Assembly: GCF_001555965.1 (NCBI RefSeq)
Contig: NZ_LSHX01000024.1
Location: 62,001-126,000 of the forward strand
DNA from: Sphingomonas sp. CCH21-G11
GTDB lineage: Bacteria > Pseudomonadota > Alphaproteobacteria > Sphingomonadales > Sphingomonadaceae
DNA: 64,000 nucleotides
Reading direction: 5' to 3'
Part shown: piece by piece, positions 1-9,774 of the stretch
Layout of the letters: the number at the start of each line of letters is the position of its first letter
Numbering within the stretch: the first letter of the stretch is position 1
The notes under the pieces: model-generated
What the model saw: the letters and a program-made list of their open reading frames with translations, nothing else
Told to the model about the DNA's origin: nothing
The model's database searches: none
Translations under genes and position numbers: made by a program

Positions 1-97
1 AGCGGTCGCACGTCATGGCGTATTAGTCTTGCAATACACTTGAAGCGCCACCAAATCCCGGTCAATGTCCACGCGACACAGGGTTTTGGAGGGACGA

Positions 98-1297
98 ATG
101 GCCACGCAGACCGCGACCGAGGAAGCGACATTGACGCTGACCCCGCCCGCCCCGGTGCCCACGGTCGCGCCGGAAAAGGCCGCGGGGCTGGTGCCGGTCG
201 ACGAAGCCAAGAAGTCCGAGCTGGAAACCCGCGTGGACAGCTTCATCGACGACCTGCTGGCCCAGGACGTCAACTCGCCCGAATTCGGCAAGCGCGTCGA
301 TGCGATCGCGGCGATGGGGCAAAAGGAAATCCGCGACGCCGCCGGCCAGTCCAACCGCTTCCTCGACCGCCCGGTCCGCGCCATGGACCAGGAAACCGGC
401 GTCGGATCCGACCTCGCCGAGCTGCGCCGGACGATCGAAGACCTGGACCCCGGCCGCAAGGGCGACCTGACCGCGCCGCAGCGATTGTTCGGCATCATCC
501 CGTTCGGCAACAAGCTGCGCAATTATTTCGACAGCTACAAATCCGCCCAGACGCACATCGCCTCGATCCTGAAATCGCTCCAGTCGGGCAAGGACGAGCT
601 GCTGATGGACAATGCCGCGATCGACGTCGAGCGGCAGAATCTGTGGGCGGCAATGGGTCGCCTCGAGCAGATGATCCACATCTCCAAGACGATGGACCAG
701 AAGCTGGAGGATCGCGCCAACGAACTGGATCACAGCGATCCAGCCAAGGCCAAGGCGGTCCGCGAAACGGCGCTCTTCTATGTCCGCCAGCGGACCCAGG
801 ACCTGCTGACCCAGATGGCGGTGACGGTGCAGGGCTATCTGGCGCTCGATCTGGTCAAGAAGAACAATGTCGAACTGGTCAAGGGCGTCGACCGCGCCAG
901 CACGACGACGGTCGCGGCCCTGCGCACCGCCGTCACGGTCGCACAGGCGATGACCAACCAGAAGCTGGTGCTCGAACAGATCACCCAGCTCAACACCACC
1001 ACCGCCAACATCATCGATTCGACCGGCAAGCTGCTGAAAAGCCAGACCGCGACGATCCATGAACAAGCCGCCGCATCGACCCTGCCGGTCGAAACGCTGC
1101 AGCGCGCGTTCCAGAACATCTATGACACGATGGACGCGATCGACACCTTCAAGCTGAAGGCGCTCGACAGCATGAAGACCACGGTCAACACGCTGTCGAA
1201 CGAAGTCGAAAAGTCGAAGGGCTATATCGCCCGCGCCGAGGGCGCGGCGCAGAATTCGGGCAGCGGCGGCGAAACCTTCAAGCTCGAGGCGGTTTGA
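98..1297 (+). CDS. TelA-family toxic anion resistance protein
   Basis: Soluble, mostly helical protein of 399 residues that I recognise as the TelA/KlaA family (named for tellurite resistance; the molecular role is not settled). The sequence is rich in long amphipathic helices with the QTATIHEQAA and AMTNQKLVLEQIT segments typical of the family, and has no signal peptide or membrane span. An in-frame ATG at 65 exists, but the ATG at 98 has a strong GGAGG seven bases upstream, so I use it. It is followed after 7 bases by a gene for a two-TM protein, so the pair probably forms an operon, as TelA and XpaC-type proteins do in Bacillus. Family confident, function uncertain. Confidence 0.85.
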   Translation: MATQTATEEATLTLTPPAPVPTVAPEKAAGLVPVDEAKKSELETRVDSFIDDLLAQDVNSPEFGKRVDAIAAMGQKEIRDAAGQSNRFLDRPVRAMDQETGVGSDLAELRRTIEDLDPGRKGDLTAPQRLFGIIPFGNKLRNYFDSYKSAQTHIASILKSLQSGKDELLMDNAAIDVERQNLWAAMGRLEQMIHISKTMDQKLEDRANELDHSDPAKAKAVRETALFYVRQRTQDLLTQMAVTVQGYLALDLVKKNNVELVKGVDRASTTTVAALRTAVTVAQAMTNQKLVLEQITQLNTTTANIIDSTGKLLKSQTATIHEQAAASTLPVETLQRAFQNIYDTMDAIDTFKLKALDSMKTTVNTLSNEVEKSKGYIARAEGAAQNSGSGGETFKLEAV

Positions 1298-1304
1298 TCC
1301 GGAG

Positions 1305-2027
1305 ATGAACCCCGACATGACCGACGTCGACCGCCAGATTGCCCGATCGAGCGAGTATCTCGACCGTACCCGCGGCCGGTATCGCGACGCCCGCGGCCGC
1401 GCGCGGCGACGCCGCGAGGGCGAGATCCTGCGCCGGCTGGGCCGGATCGCGGCGGCCGATATCGCGATCCTGATCGCGGCCGTCGCGGTCGGCTGGTTCG
1501 TGCCGCTCGGGCTGGGCGGTGCGCTGGCGGTGATGGCGCTGCTGATCGCCGTGACTTTGTTCTTCGCGATCTTCCCGGTCGTCGTCCCGCCCTCGCCCGA
1601 GAAGCTGGCGCAGGTGCCGTTGAAGGCACTGCCGCTGCAGACCGAGCAATGGCTGGAGACCCAGCGGCTCGCCCTGCCCGCCCCTGCGGTGCCGCTGATC
1701 GATCAGATCGGGCTGAAGTTGGAAACGCTGGCCCCCCAGCTTGTCACGCTCGACGAGGCCACCCCGGCGGCAGCGGAGGTGCGCAAGCTGGTCGGCGAGC
1801 AGCTGCCCGAGCTGATCAAGGGCTATGCCCAGGTTCCGCAGCCGCTGCGCACCGTCGAACGCCACGGCCGCACCCCCAATGATCAGCTGGTCGAGGGGCT
1901 CAGGCTGATCGATACCGAGATCGCCCAGATGACCGCACAGCTCGCCGAAGGCCAGCTCGACCAGCTCGCGACGCGCGAACGCTATCTGCAGATCCGCTAT
2001 CGCGGCGATGACGAGGTCGGCGGGTAA
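1305..2027 (+). CDS. two-TM membrane protein paired with TelA
   Basis: Protein of 240 residues. A basic, Arg-rich N-terminal stretch (about residues 10-45) is followed by two adjacent membrane segments (about 48-70 and 73-92) and a long soluble helical tail ending in YLQIRYRGDDEVGG. I do not recognise a named family with certainty; the position just after TelA and the short hairpin membrane anchor recall the XpaC-type partners of TelA in other bacteria (inference from context). The start could also be the ATG at 1317 (MTDVDRQ), because the GGAG before 1305 touches the start codon. Confidence 0.7.
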   Translation: MNPDMTDVDRQIARSSEYLDRTRGRYRDARGRARRRREGEILRRLGRIAAADIAILIAAVAVGWFVPLGLGGALAVMALLIAVTLFFAIFPVVVPPSPEKLAQVPLKALPLQTEQWLETQRLALPAPAVPLIDQIGLKLETLAPQLVTLDEATPAAAEVRKLVGEQLPELIKGYAQVPQPLRTVERHGRTPNDQLVEGLRLIDTEIAQMTAQLAEGQLDQLATRERYLQIRYRGDDEVGG

Positions 2028-2093
2028 GGTTTTGCCGTCCAGGCTCCACGGGCACCGATCCGCCCGCAGCACAGCACTCCGCCATGCGCCGGC

Positions 2094-2128
2094 GCGTCCG
2101 GACCCTGGATCAAGTCGGGGGTGACGGG
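2094..2128 (-). repeat. dispersed repeat F, copy 1
   Basis: Read on the minus strand this copy carries CCCGTCAC and GACTTGATCCAGGGTCC, matching most of the copy at 2205-2240 in the opposite orientation. The motif 'gactTGATCC' flanked by CCCGTCA and GGCATCC/GGGTCC is a common intergenic repeat in sphingomonads (general knowledge). Confidence 0.6.
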
Positions 2129-2204
2129 AAAGTCGTTGGAGCGCGCGTCAATCTAACGTCATCATGCTCTAGGTGACCAAGGACGCAGCGCATTATTCCC
2201 GCCG

Positions 2205-2240
2205 CCCGTCATGCCGGACTTGATCCGGCATCCATGCGCG
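2205..2240 (+). repeat. dispersed repeat F, copy 2
   Basis: CCCGTCATGCCGGACTTGAT followed by CCGGCATCC. The segments ATGCCGG and CCGGCAT form a short hairpin of their own, and the whole copy is inverted relative to 2094-2128. Confidence 0.6.
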
Positions 2241-2325
2241 ACGCTCCTGACCCGCACACCGCCTGTGACGACCGACCGGTCTGACACTGGGATCACGCAT
2301 CGCGTGACGGGGCGGTCGGGATTGC

Positions 2326-3051
2326 TCAGCCCGGAATGAAGCAGGGTTCGCCAGCAACCTTGAGCTTGGCGCAGATCTCGCCCGCCTGCGTGGCGCTGCC
2401 TGCGTTGACGCGCAGGCGATAGACGGTGCGCCCCTTCACCTCGGCCTGCTGCACCGACTTGCCGAGCGGCGCGAGATAGCCGAAGCGCGCCGACAGGGAT
2501 TGCCACGCCGCGTTGGCGGTCGCCTCGCTGGGGAAGGAGCCGAGCTGGACGACCGACCCGCCGCCCGACATCGGCACGCTGCGCAGCGCCGGCGCCGGCA
2601 ACGACTTGGGGGACAGGCTTCCGGCGGTCCGCGGCACCTCAGTCACGACACGCGCCGTCGGGGTGGCACCGGGGGTCGGGCCTGCCTTGGGCGCGGGGCG
2701 ACCCGCGACCGGGGCTTCGGGGACCGCGCCCAGATTGACCGACCCATTGGCGGCATCGCCCGCGCTGGTTGCGAACACCGTGTCGCCGTCGCCGTCGACC
2801 TTCATGCCGCCCGGATCGTCGGGCTTGACCTTGTAATCGCCCTTTTCCGCCTGGATCAGCGCGCCGCCGCCGTCGGTGGTGCGCTGGCGCTGCAGCGCCA
2901 TGCCGGCATAGACGATCGCGGCGACCAACGCGGCGATCGCGACGATGATCAGCGCCAGCCGCCAGACGGGCGCGCGCGGCGGCTCACCTTCCTCGACCGA
3001 TTCGAGCCAGGGCAGTCTGTCCTCGGCCTCCTCGATCGTCTGGTCGGTCAT
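2326..3051 (-). CDS. SPOR-domain membrane protein
   Basis: Protein of 241 residues: short acidic cytoplasmic start, one membrane span at about 32-52, a Pro/Ala/Gly-rich periplasmic linker, and a C-terminal SPOR domain (about 165-241, [19 protein letters not shown] ... [20 protein letters not shown]). SPOR domains bind peptidoglycan stripped of stem peptides at the division site, so this is probably a septal-wall protein. ATG chosen because it overlaps the argS stop as ATGA (3048-3051), giving translational coupling. The argS-SPOR pair is familiar in sphingomonads, where nagZ usually follows; here nothing of the kind follows and the telA unit faces it. Confidence 0.85.
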   Translation of the reverse strand: MTDQTIEEAEDRLPWLESVEEGEPPRAPVWRLALIIVAIAALVAAIVYAGMALQRQRTTDGGGALIQAEKGDYKVKPDDPGGMKVDGDGDTVFATSAGDAANGSVNLGAVPEAPVAGRPAPKAGPTPGATPTARVVTEVPRTAGSLSPKSLPAPALRSVPMSGGGSVVQLGSFPSEATANAAWQSLSARFGYLAPLGKSVQQAEVKGRTVYRLRVNAGSATQAGEICAKLKVAGEPCFIPG

Positions 3052-4778
3052 CCACTCATCTCCTCGACCGCCTTCACCCCCATGATGGCAAGGCCGTTCT
3101 TGATGACTTGCCCGATCGCGTCGGCCAGGAAAAGCCGCGCGCACGTCATCACTGCGTCATTTTGGATCAGAAAGCGCCGATCGGGATCGTCGTTGCCGCG
3201 GTTCCACAGCGCATGGAACTCGGCCGCCAGATCGTAGAGATAGAAGGCGATCCGGTGGGGCTCGCGGGCCAGCGCCGCGCCTTCCACCACGCGCGGGAAC
3301 TGCGCGGCGCGCTTCACCAGCCCGAGCTCGTCCGTATCAAGCCGGGACAGGTCGGCGTCACCGCACGCGATCCCCGCCTCCGCCGCACGCCGGTGCAGCG
3401 AATGGACGCGGGCGTGCGCGTACTGGACGTAGAAGACCGGATTGTCCTTCGACGCCTCGACCACCTTGGCGAAGTCGAAGTCCATCTGGGCGTCCGACTT
3501 GCGGGTCAGCATCGTGAAGCGCACCACGTCCTTGCCGACCTCGTTCACGACATCGGCCAGCGTGACGAAATTGCCGGCGCGCTTCGACATCTTGACCGGC
3601 TCGCCGCCGCGCAGCAGCCGGACCATCTGCACCAGCTTGACGTCGAAGCGCGTCTTGCCCTCGGTCAGCGCGGCGACGGCGGCCTGGATACGCTTGACCG
3701 TGCCGGCATGGTCCGCACCCCAGATGTCGATCAACTGATCCGCCGACTGGCTCTTCTGGAAATGATAGGCGAGGTCGGCACCGAAATAGGTCCACTGCCC
3801 GTTCGACTTGCGGATCGGCCGGTCCTGATCGTCGCCGAACCGGGTCGACCGGAACAGCGGCAGCTCGACCGGCTCCCAGTCCTCGGGCGTCTCGCCCTTG
3901 GGGGCTTCCAGGACACCGTCATAGACGAGGTCGCGTTCGCGCAACCATGCTTCCGCCGCTTCGGGCTTGCCGGCCGCCTGCACCTCGGCTTCCGACGCGA
4001 ACAGGTCGTGATGGATACCGAGCAGCGCCAGGTCGGCACGGATCATCTCCAGCATCGCCGCGACCGCTTCCTTGCGGAACAGCGCCAGCCATTCGCGCTC
4101 GGGCCGGTCGACAAAGGCGGTGCCATGCTCGGCCGCCAGATGCGCGCCGACCGGCTTCAGATAGTCGCCGGGGTACAGCCCCTCGGGAATGGTGCCGATA
4201 TCCTCGCCCAGCGCCTCGCGGTAGCGCAGATGCGCCGAGCGGGCGAGCACGTCGACCTGACCGCCCGCATCGTTGACATAATATTCCCGGATCACCCTGT
4301 GCCCGGCAAATTCGAGCAGGCTGGCGAGCGCGTCGCCGACCACCGCCCCCCGGCAATGCCCCATGTGCATCGGGCCGGTCGGGTTGGCGGAGACATATTC
4401 GATGTTGACCGTCGTGCCCGCACCCATCGTCGAGCGGCCATAGTCGCCGCCCGCCGCGTGGATCGCGGCCAGTTCGCCCCGCCAGGTATCGTCGGTCAGC
4501 GTCAGGTTGATGAAGCCGGGGCCGGCGATCGACACGCTCGCGACTTCGTCCAGCACCGCCAGCCGCGCGACGATCAGCTCGGCCAGCGCACGCGGATTGG
4601 TGCCGGCGGGCTTCGCCAGCACCATCGCGGCATTGGTCGCGAGATCGCCATGCGTGGCGTCGCGCGGCGGCTCGACCGTCACGTTGCGGCGGTCGAGCCC
4701 GGCGGGCAGCTGACCGGCGGCAACCAGGGCGTCGAGCGCCGCGTCAAGATGCGCGGCAAAGCGGGTATAGAGCGTCAT
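3048..4778 (-). CDS. argS: arginyl-tRNA synthetase
   Basis: Class I arginine-tRNA ligase of 576 residues, charging tRNA-Arg in the cytoplasm. The N-terminal tRNA-binding domain is followed by the HIGH-type motif HMGH at 138-141 within [13 protein letters not shown], and by an intact KMSKR loop ([12 protein letters not shown]). The C-terminal anticodon-binding domain ends [20 protein letters not shown]. Family N-termini favour MTLYTRF at 4778; an upstream ATG at 4790 would add four residues. The stop overlaps the downstream SPOR gene by four bases. Confidence 0.95.
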   Translation of the reverse strand: MTLYTRFAAHLDAALDALVAAGQLPAGLDRRNVTVEPPRDATHGDLATNAAMVLAKPAGTNPRALAELIVARLAVLDEVASVSIAGPGFINLTLTDDTWRGELAAIHAAGGDYGRSTMGAGTTVNIEYVSANPTGPMHMGHCRGAVVGDALASLLEFAGHRVIREYYVNDAGGQVDVLARSAHLRYREALGEDIGTIPEGLYPGDYLKPVGAHLAAEHGTAFVDRPEREWLALFRKEAVAAMLEMIRADLALLGIHHDLFASEAEVQAAGKPEAAEAWLRERDLVYDGVLEAPKGETPEDWEPVELPLFRSTRFGDDQDRPIRKSNGQWTYFGADLAYHFQKSQSADQLIDIWGADHAGTVKRIQAAVAALTEGKTRFDVKLVQMVRLLRGGEPVKMSKRAGNFVTLADVVNEVGKDVVRFTMLTRKSDAQMDFDFAKVVEASKDNPVFYVQYAHARVHSLHRRAAEAGIACGDADLSRLDTDELGLVKRAAQFPRVVEGAALAREPHRIAFYLYDLAAEFHALWNRGNDDPDRRFLIQNDAVMTCARLFLADAIGQVIKNGLAIMGVKAVEEMSG

Positions 4779-4859
4779 CGGTGGTTCCATGTTCGGGAAG
4801 TGGGTCCGCTTACCGGATCGGCGCGCCGGGTTGAAGCCCGTTCGCGGTCGGAGCGGGGT

Positions 4860-5798
4860 TCAGGCGCGCGCGGCGGCCGCGCGCTCGCGTCGCAGGCGCA
4901 GCGACCCCATGACCCCGCTGCCGGCATAGACGAACAGCCCGGTCCAGATCAGCGCGAAGCACAGGATATAGTCGGCGGTCAGCGTTTCGCCCAGCAAGGT
5001 GACGGCCAGCACGAACTGGATCGTCGGGCCGATATACTGCAGCAGCCCGACCGTCGAATAGGGCAGCCGCTTGGTCGCGGCGGCGAACAGCAGCAGCGGC
5101 ACCGCCGTGACGATGCCCGATCCGATCATCAGTGCGCTTTCACCCGCGTCCCGCCCGATCGCCAGCGCACCCGACTGGGCCAGCCAGATCAGATAGCCGA
5201 GCGCGATCGGCGCCAGGATCAGCGTTTCCACCAACAGGCCTTCCAGCGCATCGACCGGCGCAATCTTGCGCACCATGCCGTAGAAGCCGAACGCCAGTGC
5301 GAGCGTCAGGCTGATCCACAGTGCGGTGCCGGCACCGGCCGCCAGGATGGCGACGCCGGCCGTCGCCAGCACGACCGCAATCGTCTGCGCGCGGTTCAGC
5401 CGCTCGCCGAACGCGATCATGCCCAGCACGACATTGACCAGCGGATTGAGATAATAGCCCAGGCTGCTGGCCAGCACGTGCCCGTTCTGGACCGACCAGA
5501 TATAGGTCAGCCAGTTGATCGAGATGAAGGCGGCGCTGAGCGTGAGCAGGCCCATCACGCGCGGATTGACGATCGCGGCGCGCAGCTGCCGCCAGCGCCG
5601 GGCAATTGCGACGACCATCAGCAGCGCGACGACCGAAAACAGGATGCGATGCGCGACGATCTCGCCCGGTCCCACTGCCTTGAGAAGCAGGAAATAAAGC
5701 GGCAGAAAGCCCCACAGCAGATAGGCCGAGATGGCCTGGACCAGGCCCGTGCGGCGGACCGCCGGCGCGGCGGGGTCGAGAGTCGGAACCTGGGCCAT
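4860..5798 (-). CDS. rarD: RarD-type EamA transporter
   Basis: Integral membrane protein of about 312 residues with ten predicted spans in the two-repeat DMT/EamA layout. It begins GLVQAISAYLLWGFLPLYF and contains AHRILFSVVALL and FGERLNRAQ, features of RarD (named for chloramphenicol sensitivity in Pseudomonas; substrate unknown). I use the ATG at 5798 (MAQVPTLDP) because the longer start at 5837 adds residues not seen in the family. It lies between argS and the DUF1501 gene on the same strand, with gaps of about 80 bases on each side. Confidence 0.85.
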   Translation of the reverse strand: MAQVPTLDPAAPAVRRTGLVQAISAYLLWGFLPLYFLLLKAVGPGEIVAHRILFSVVALLMVVAIARRWRQLRAAIVNPRVMGLLTLSAAFISINWLTYIWSVQNGHVLASSLGYYLNPLVNVVLGMIAFGERLNRAQTIAVVLATAGVAILAAGAGTALWISLTLALAFGFYGMVRKIAPVDALEGLLVETLILAPIALGYLIWLAQSGALAIGRDAGESALMIGSGIVTAVPLLLFAAATKRLPYSTVGLLQYIGPTIQFVLAVTLLGETLTADYILCFALIWTGLFVYAGSGVMGSLRLRRERAAAARA

Positions 5799-5873
5799 GG
5801 TGGCACCGCACCTATCGGACGGCCCGACGAGCGTCAAAGCAACTTGCGTTGCGCCGCAACAACAATAGCTGCG

Positions 5874-7028
5874 TCAGGCGCGGATCAGACCCTCTACCGG
5901 CCGGACACCGCGCGAATCCGGGAACATCGTCGCCAGCGAGCGGGCGGGGTCGATCGCAAAATGCGCGCTCACCGCCCCGGCAATCAGCGCGTCGAGCGCC
6001 AGTGTCGGGCGCAGGTCGCGCCCGTCGAGCAGTGCGGGCGCGCCAAGCCCCGGCCAATCGGTGATGACGCGGCCACCTTTCACCGCACCGCCGGCCAGCA
6101 AGGCAGCCGACGCGGTGCCATGGTCGGTGCCCTGGGTGCCGTTGAGCGCAACAGTGCGGCCGAACTCGGTCGCGACGAGGACCAGCGTGTTCGCCCAATG
6201 CGCCCCCAGCCCGTCTTTCAATGCGCCGATCATGGCGTCCAGCCCGCGCAGCTGCGCCGCCATCCGCCCGCGCTGCTGGGCATGCGTGTCCCAGCCGCCG
6301 GTTTCGATCATCGCGATCCGCGCGCCATTGTCGGCGGCGAGCAGCTTGGCGGCCAGCGCGCCGGTCGCGGCAGCGTTGCGGCCATTGTCCGCGGCCATGT
6401 CGCCGGTGATCGCCCGCGTGGCGGTCGCCTGTTCCCACAGGCCGTGCAGCTGCGCGTCATTGGCATAGAGCATCGCGACGCGCGCCAGCAGATCATCCGA
6501 CGCATCGGGCAATTGCGACGGCGCATAGCTCGCGACTTCCGCCGGTCCGCGCAGCGCCATCGGCACGGTCGCGGCAATCGCGATCGCCTGGCGCTGGCCG
6601 TCGGGTAAGAGCGTCAGGAGCCGGTTCATCCAGCCGTCCTTGCGCGCATAGGCAGCGGTGCCGCCGGTTTCGAGGATGTTCTGGCCATCGAAATGCGACC
6701 GATCGCGATACGGCGAGGCGACCGCGTGCGCGACCAGTGCCTCGCCGCCCGTATAGAGCGCGTGCAGGCCGGACAGCGCCGGATGCAGCCGGAACATGCC
6801 GTCCAGCTTCGGCGCGCTCGCAAAATCCTCGGCCAGCACGCCGCGTGCGCTGGCGAAGGCCGGATCGCCGACCGGTGCGGCGATGTGCAGGCCATCCGCC
6901 GCCCCGCGCTGGATGATGAAGACGAAGCGGCGGTCGGTCGCCGCGGCGGCGAGCGCCATGCGCGGCGCAACGATCACCGCGCCGGCGGCCATGCCCCCGG
7001 CCAGCATCATGGAACGACGATCGATCAT
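5874..7028 (-). CDS. DUF1501 protein, Tat-exported
   Basis: Protein of about 384 residues with a twin-arginine signal (DRRSMMLAGGMAAGAVIVAP) and the DUF1501 fold, related to alkaline phosphatase/sulfatase-type enzymes. Family landmarks include IIQRGAADGLH, DRSHFDGQNILE, GGWDTHAQQ and LVVATEFGRT-like LVLVATEFGRTV. Function is unknown; DUF1501 genes nearly always sit beside DUF1800 genes, as here (four bases after the DUF1800 stop at 7033). GAGGAG upstream supports the ATG at 7028; a GTG at 7031 is also possible. Probably periplasmic. Confidence 0.85.
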   Translation of the reverse strand: MIDRRSMMLAGGMAAGAVIVAPRMALAAAATDRRFVFIIQRGAADGLHIAAPVGDPAFASARGVLAEDFASAPKLDGMFRLHPALSGLHALYTGGEALVAHAVASPYRDRSHFDGQNILETGGTAAYARKDGWMNRLLTLLPDGQRQAIAIAATVPMALRGPAEVASYAPSQLPDASDDLLARVAMLYANDAQLHGLWEQATATRAITGDMAADNGRNAAATGALAAKLLAADNGARIAMIETGGWDTHAQQRGRMAAQLRGLDAMIGALKDGLGAHWANTLVLVATEFGRTVALNGTQGTDHGTASAALLAGGAVKGGRVITDWPGLGAPALLDGRDLRPTLALDALIAGAVSAHFAIDPARSLATMFPDSRGVRPVEGLIRA

Positions 7029-7032
7029 CACG

Positions 7033-8507
7033 CTATCTCCTCAGGAACTCGGGCGAAACCAGCAGCAACGCGATCGCCTGGGCGGGGCTTTCGGCGCGCG
7101 CGATGGCGCTTCCGGTCGACGCGCTCAGGCTGCCGGGAAACAGCGCGGCCGCGAGCGCGCGGGCATCGCCCTCGCCGCGCATCCGGGCGGCGAACGCCTG
7201 CGCGGCCTCCACCCGACGCATCAGCGCGTCCGGCCCCGCCCAGCTCGCCGCGACATCGTCGAACCCGGCCGGCGAGCCCGGTCGCCAGATCGGCTGGCCA
7301 AGCTGGTTCAGCAGGTTGGCGGTGGCGAGCGGATTGGCGGGTGCCCGCCGATCGCGCGCGCGGCGGCCACCGACCAGTCCCATGGCGTGCGGAACTTCGT
7401 CGCGCTTGGTACCCAGGGCTCGGGTGCTTCGACGAGCGCGCGGTAGACGCTCGGCAGGTCGCCGCCCGACTCCAGGAATGCCCGTTCCAGCCGCGCGACC
7501 AGAGCGGGCGGCGGATCGTCGGCGCAAAAGTGGCGGGCGAGCTTGGTGGCGATATGACGTGCGGTGCGCGGATGGGTGGCAAGGTCGCGCAGCACGGCTG
7601 CCGCCTGACCCTCTCCCCCCGCCGCATAGCGCCGGCCCAGGATGGTGCGGTCGCCCGGCTGATGGATGGTGTCAACGTACTGAAAACTTCCCGGCGGACC
7701 CGCTTGGCGGAGGAAGCGCGCCGCCGCCGCGCCGCGCGCCAGCCCTGCCACCGTCCAGCCGGTCAAAGCGCGGGCGAACTCGGTCACGTCCCGCTGGTCA
7801 TAGCCGCCATCGACGCCGAGCGTATGCAGCTCGAGGATTTCGCGCGCCAGATTCTCGTTCAGCCCGACCGGACGATTGGCCCGCGCGCGGATCCGGCTGC
7901 CCAGCGGGCTGTCCGGCCCGATCGACTGGGCCTGGTCGAGATAAAGCAGCATCGCCGGATGCCGCTCAACCGCGTTCAGCATATCGGCGAACTTGCCCAG
8001 CACATGCGGACGGATCGCGTCGAATTCGAGCTGCCCGGCCAGCCCCACCACCACCTGCTTGTCGGCGGACACGGCAAAGTGATTGGCCCAGAAATGCACC
8101 AGCCGCTCGACAAAGGGCGTCTGGCTCTCAACCGCGACCGTCATGCGCGCGGTGGCGGCACCTGCGTAGAACTCGCGGCGCTGGCGCTGGCCGAATTGCT
8201 GGATCGCTCGCAGCGCGTTGGGGCGCTCGGCCAATGCCGCACCGGGCCGTGCGGGGTCCGGCATCATCGGCGCACCCGCTTCGCTGCCGCCCGCGCGCAT
8301 CTCGCGGCGCAGCCCGCGCAGCTCGGCCAGATAATCGGCGATGTCGGTCGCGATTTCGGTGGTCGCGGGCAACGCCGCGATCGGCGCGGGACGCGGCGCA
8401 TAACGGGCGAATTGCTCGATCAGCCACGCGCGCGGGCGCGCCGGCGCGGCCTGTCCCGCGGTGCCACCCAGCCCGAAACGGTTGAGTGCGACTGCTGCCT
8501 CGGTCAC
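7033..8507 (-). pseudogene. DUF1800 protein, frameshifted
   Basis: The N-terminal 394 or so residues (VTEAAVALNRFGLGG ... LVHFWANHFAVSADKQ ... NENLAREILELHTLGVDGGY ... FRTPWDWSVAAARAIGG) are a normal DUF1800 protein, but the frame then runs into unrelated sequence and stops at 7308. The missing C-terminus (APANPLATANLLNQLGQP ... ALLLVSPEFLRR) is intact in another frame and ends at 7033. One extra base in the run at 7344-7346 would restore a single protein of about 490 residues. GTG at 8507 is used because GGAGA lies eight bases upstream. Either a true frameshift or a homopolymer sequencing error; everything else about the gene looks undamaged. Confidence 0.8.
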
Positions 8508-8607
8508 GTGCCGTTTCTCCATTCGCTGCCGATCGGGGGCAAGCTAAGGCACAGCTGTCGCAAAACTGTGTCAGCGCCGCGCCGGATTTGTCGCGGACCT
8601 TTGCGGC

Positions 8608-9774
8608 TCAGAACCCGTCGGGCAGATCGACCGGGCCGACCAGTTCGCGATAGCGCGCGACGGCGTAGCGATCGGTCATGCCGCTGATGAAATCGGCGAT
8701 GTGGCGGCTGCGCTGCGGTTCCTCCGCCGGCAACCGATCGGCCCAGCCCGGCGCCATGCGTGCGGGGTTGGCATCATAGGCCGCGAACAGCCCGGCGATG
8801 ATGCGCCGCGCCGCCGCTGCTGCGTCGAGCTGGGCCGGATGATGATAGAGATTGGCGTACATGAAGCGTTTGAGCTCGCGCTCGTCCTGGCGCATCGCGT
8901 CTGAAAATCCGGCGAGGCAGCCGCCCGCCGCGCGGACATCCTCGACGCCCGCCACGCCCGCGGCGGCGACGCGCGCCCTGGTTTCGGCGATCACGTCGTT
9001 GACCATCGCACCGATCTGGCTGCGGATCAGCTCGCCGACGAGCAGCGCGGACGGATAGTCGCGGAACTGCGCGCGGACCCGGTCCCAGCCGCGCGCGATG
9101 ACCGGGACGGCCAGGATCTGGTCGAACCCCAGCAGCCCGGCGCGCAGGCCATCGTCGATGTCGTGATTGTCATAGGCGATGTCGTCAGCGATCGCGGCGA
9201 CCTGCGCCTCCAGCGACGGCCAGTGGTCGAGATCAAGGGGAAACGCGGCGTCGGCTGCGCGCAGCGCCCATTGCGGATCGGCCACCGGCCCGTTGTGCTT
9301 GGCCAGCCCCTCCAGCGTCTCCCAGCTGAGGTTGAGCCCGCGCCAGCGCGGATAGGGGCTGTCGATATGCGTCAGCGCGCGCAGCGTCTGGCCGTTGTGA
9401 TCGAACCCGCCATGCGCGGCCAGTGCCTCGCGCAGTGCATCCTCTCCGGCATGGCCGAACGGCGGGTGGCCGATGTCGTGCGCGAGGCAAAGGGCTTCGG
9501 TGAGGTCCTCGTTGAGGCCGAGCGCGCGGGCGATGGTCCGCCCGATCTGCGCCACTTCCAGGCTGTGGGTCAGCCGCACGCGGAAATGATCGCCATCGGG
9601 CGCCATGAACACCTGGGTCTTGTGGCGCAGGCGGCGGAAGCTGATCGAATGGATGATCCGATCGCGATCGCGCTGGAAATCGTCGCGCGGTCCGCGCTCG
9701 CCCCCCTTTTGTTCCGGGTGGAGCCGTCCTCTGCTGCGCGCCGGGTCCGATGCCCAGGGCGCGCATACGCTCAT
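8608..9774 (-). CDS. dgt: HD-domain deoxyguanosinetriphosphate triphosphohydrolase
   Basis: dGTPase-like enzyme of 388 residues that would hydrolyse dNTPs to nucleoside and triphosphate. The HD metal site is visible: RLTHSLEV (H70), [12 protein letters not shown] (H99, D100) and [14 protein letters not shown]. The N-terminal [18 protein letters not shown] is typical of the dGTPase-like, not classical E. coli Dgt, group. Start ATG at 9774 overlaps the stop of the upstream TPR-SPOR gene as ATGA (9771-9774). In many sphingomonads this gene directly precedes argS; here the DUF1800, DUF1501 and rarD genes intervene. Confidence 0.92.
   Translation of the reverse strand: MSVCAPWASDPARSRGRLHPEQKGGERGPRDDFQRDRDRIIHSISFRRLRHKTQVFMAPDGDHFRVRLTHSLEVAQIGRTIARALGLNEDLTEALCLAHDIGHPPFGHAGEDALREALAAHGGFDHNGQTLRALTHIDSPYPRWRGLNLSWETLEGLAKHNGPVADPQWALRAADAAFPLDLDHWPSLEAQVAAIADDIAYDNHDIDDGLRAGLLGFDQILAVPVIARGWDRVRAQFRDYPSALLVGELIRSQIGAMVNDVIAETRARVAAAGVAGVEDVRAAGGCLAGFSDAMRQDERELKRFMYANLYHHPAQLDAAAAARRIIAGLFAAYDANPARMAPGWADRLPAEEPQRSRHIADFISGMTDRYAVARYRELVGPVDLPDGF

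Larger units (their letters stand above)
2028..2325. other. intergenic stretch with inverted repeat pair
   Basis: Non-coding space between two convergent transcription units. It holds the two inverted copies of a dispersed repeat listed separately (2094-2128 and 2205-2240). I see no further gene. The two copies could base-pair across the gap and end transcription from both sides. Confidence 0.6.

Noticed and set aside
3108..6608. Very long plus-strand open frame opposite argS and rarD
   Set aside because: Arg/Gln/His-rich composition with no domain; the opposite strand holds clear enzymes. High GC makes stop-free antisense frames common.
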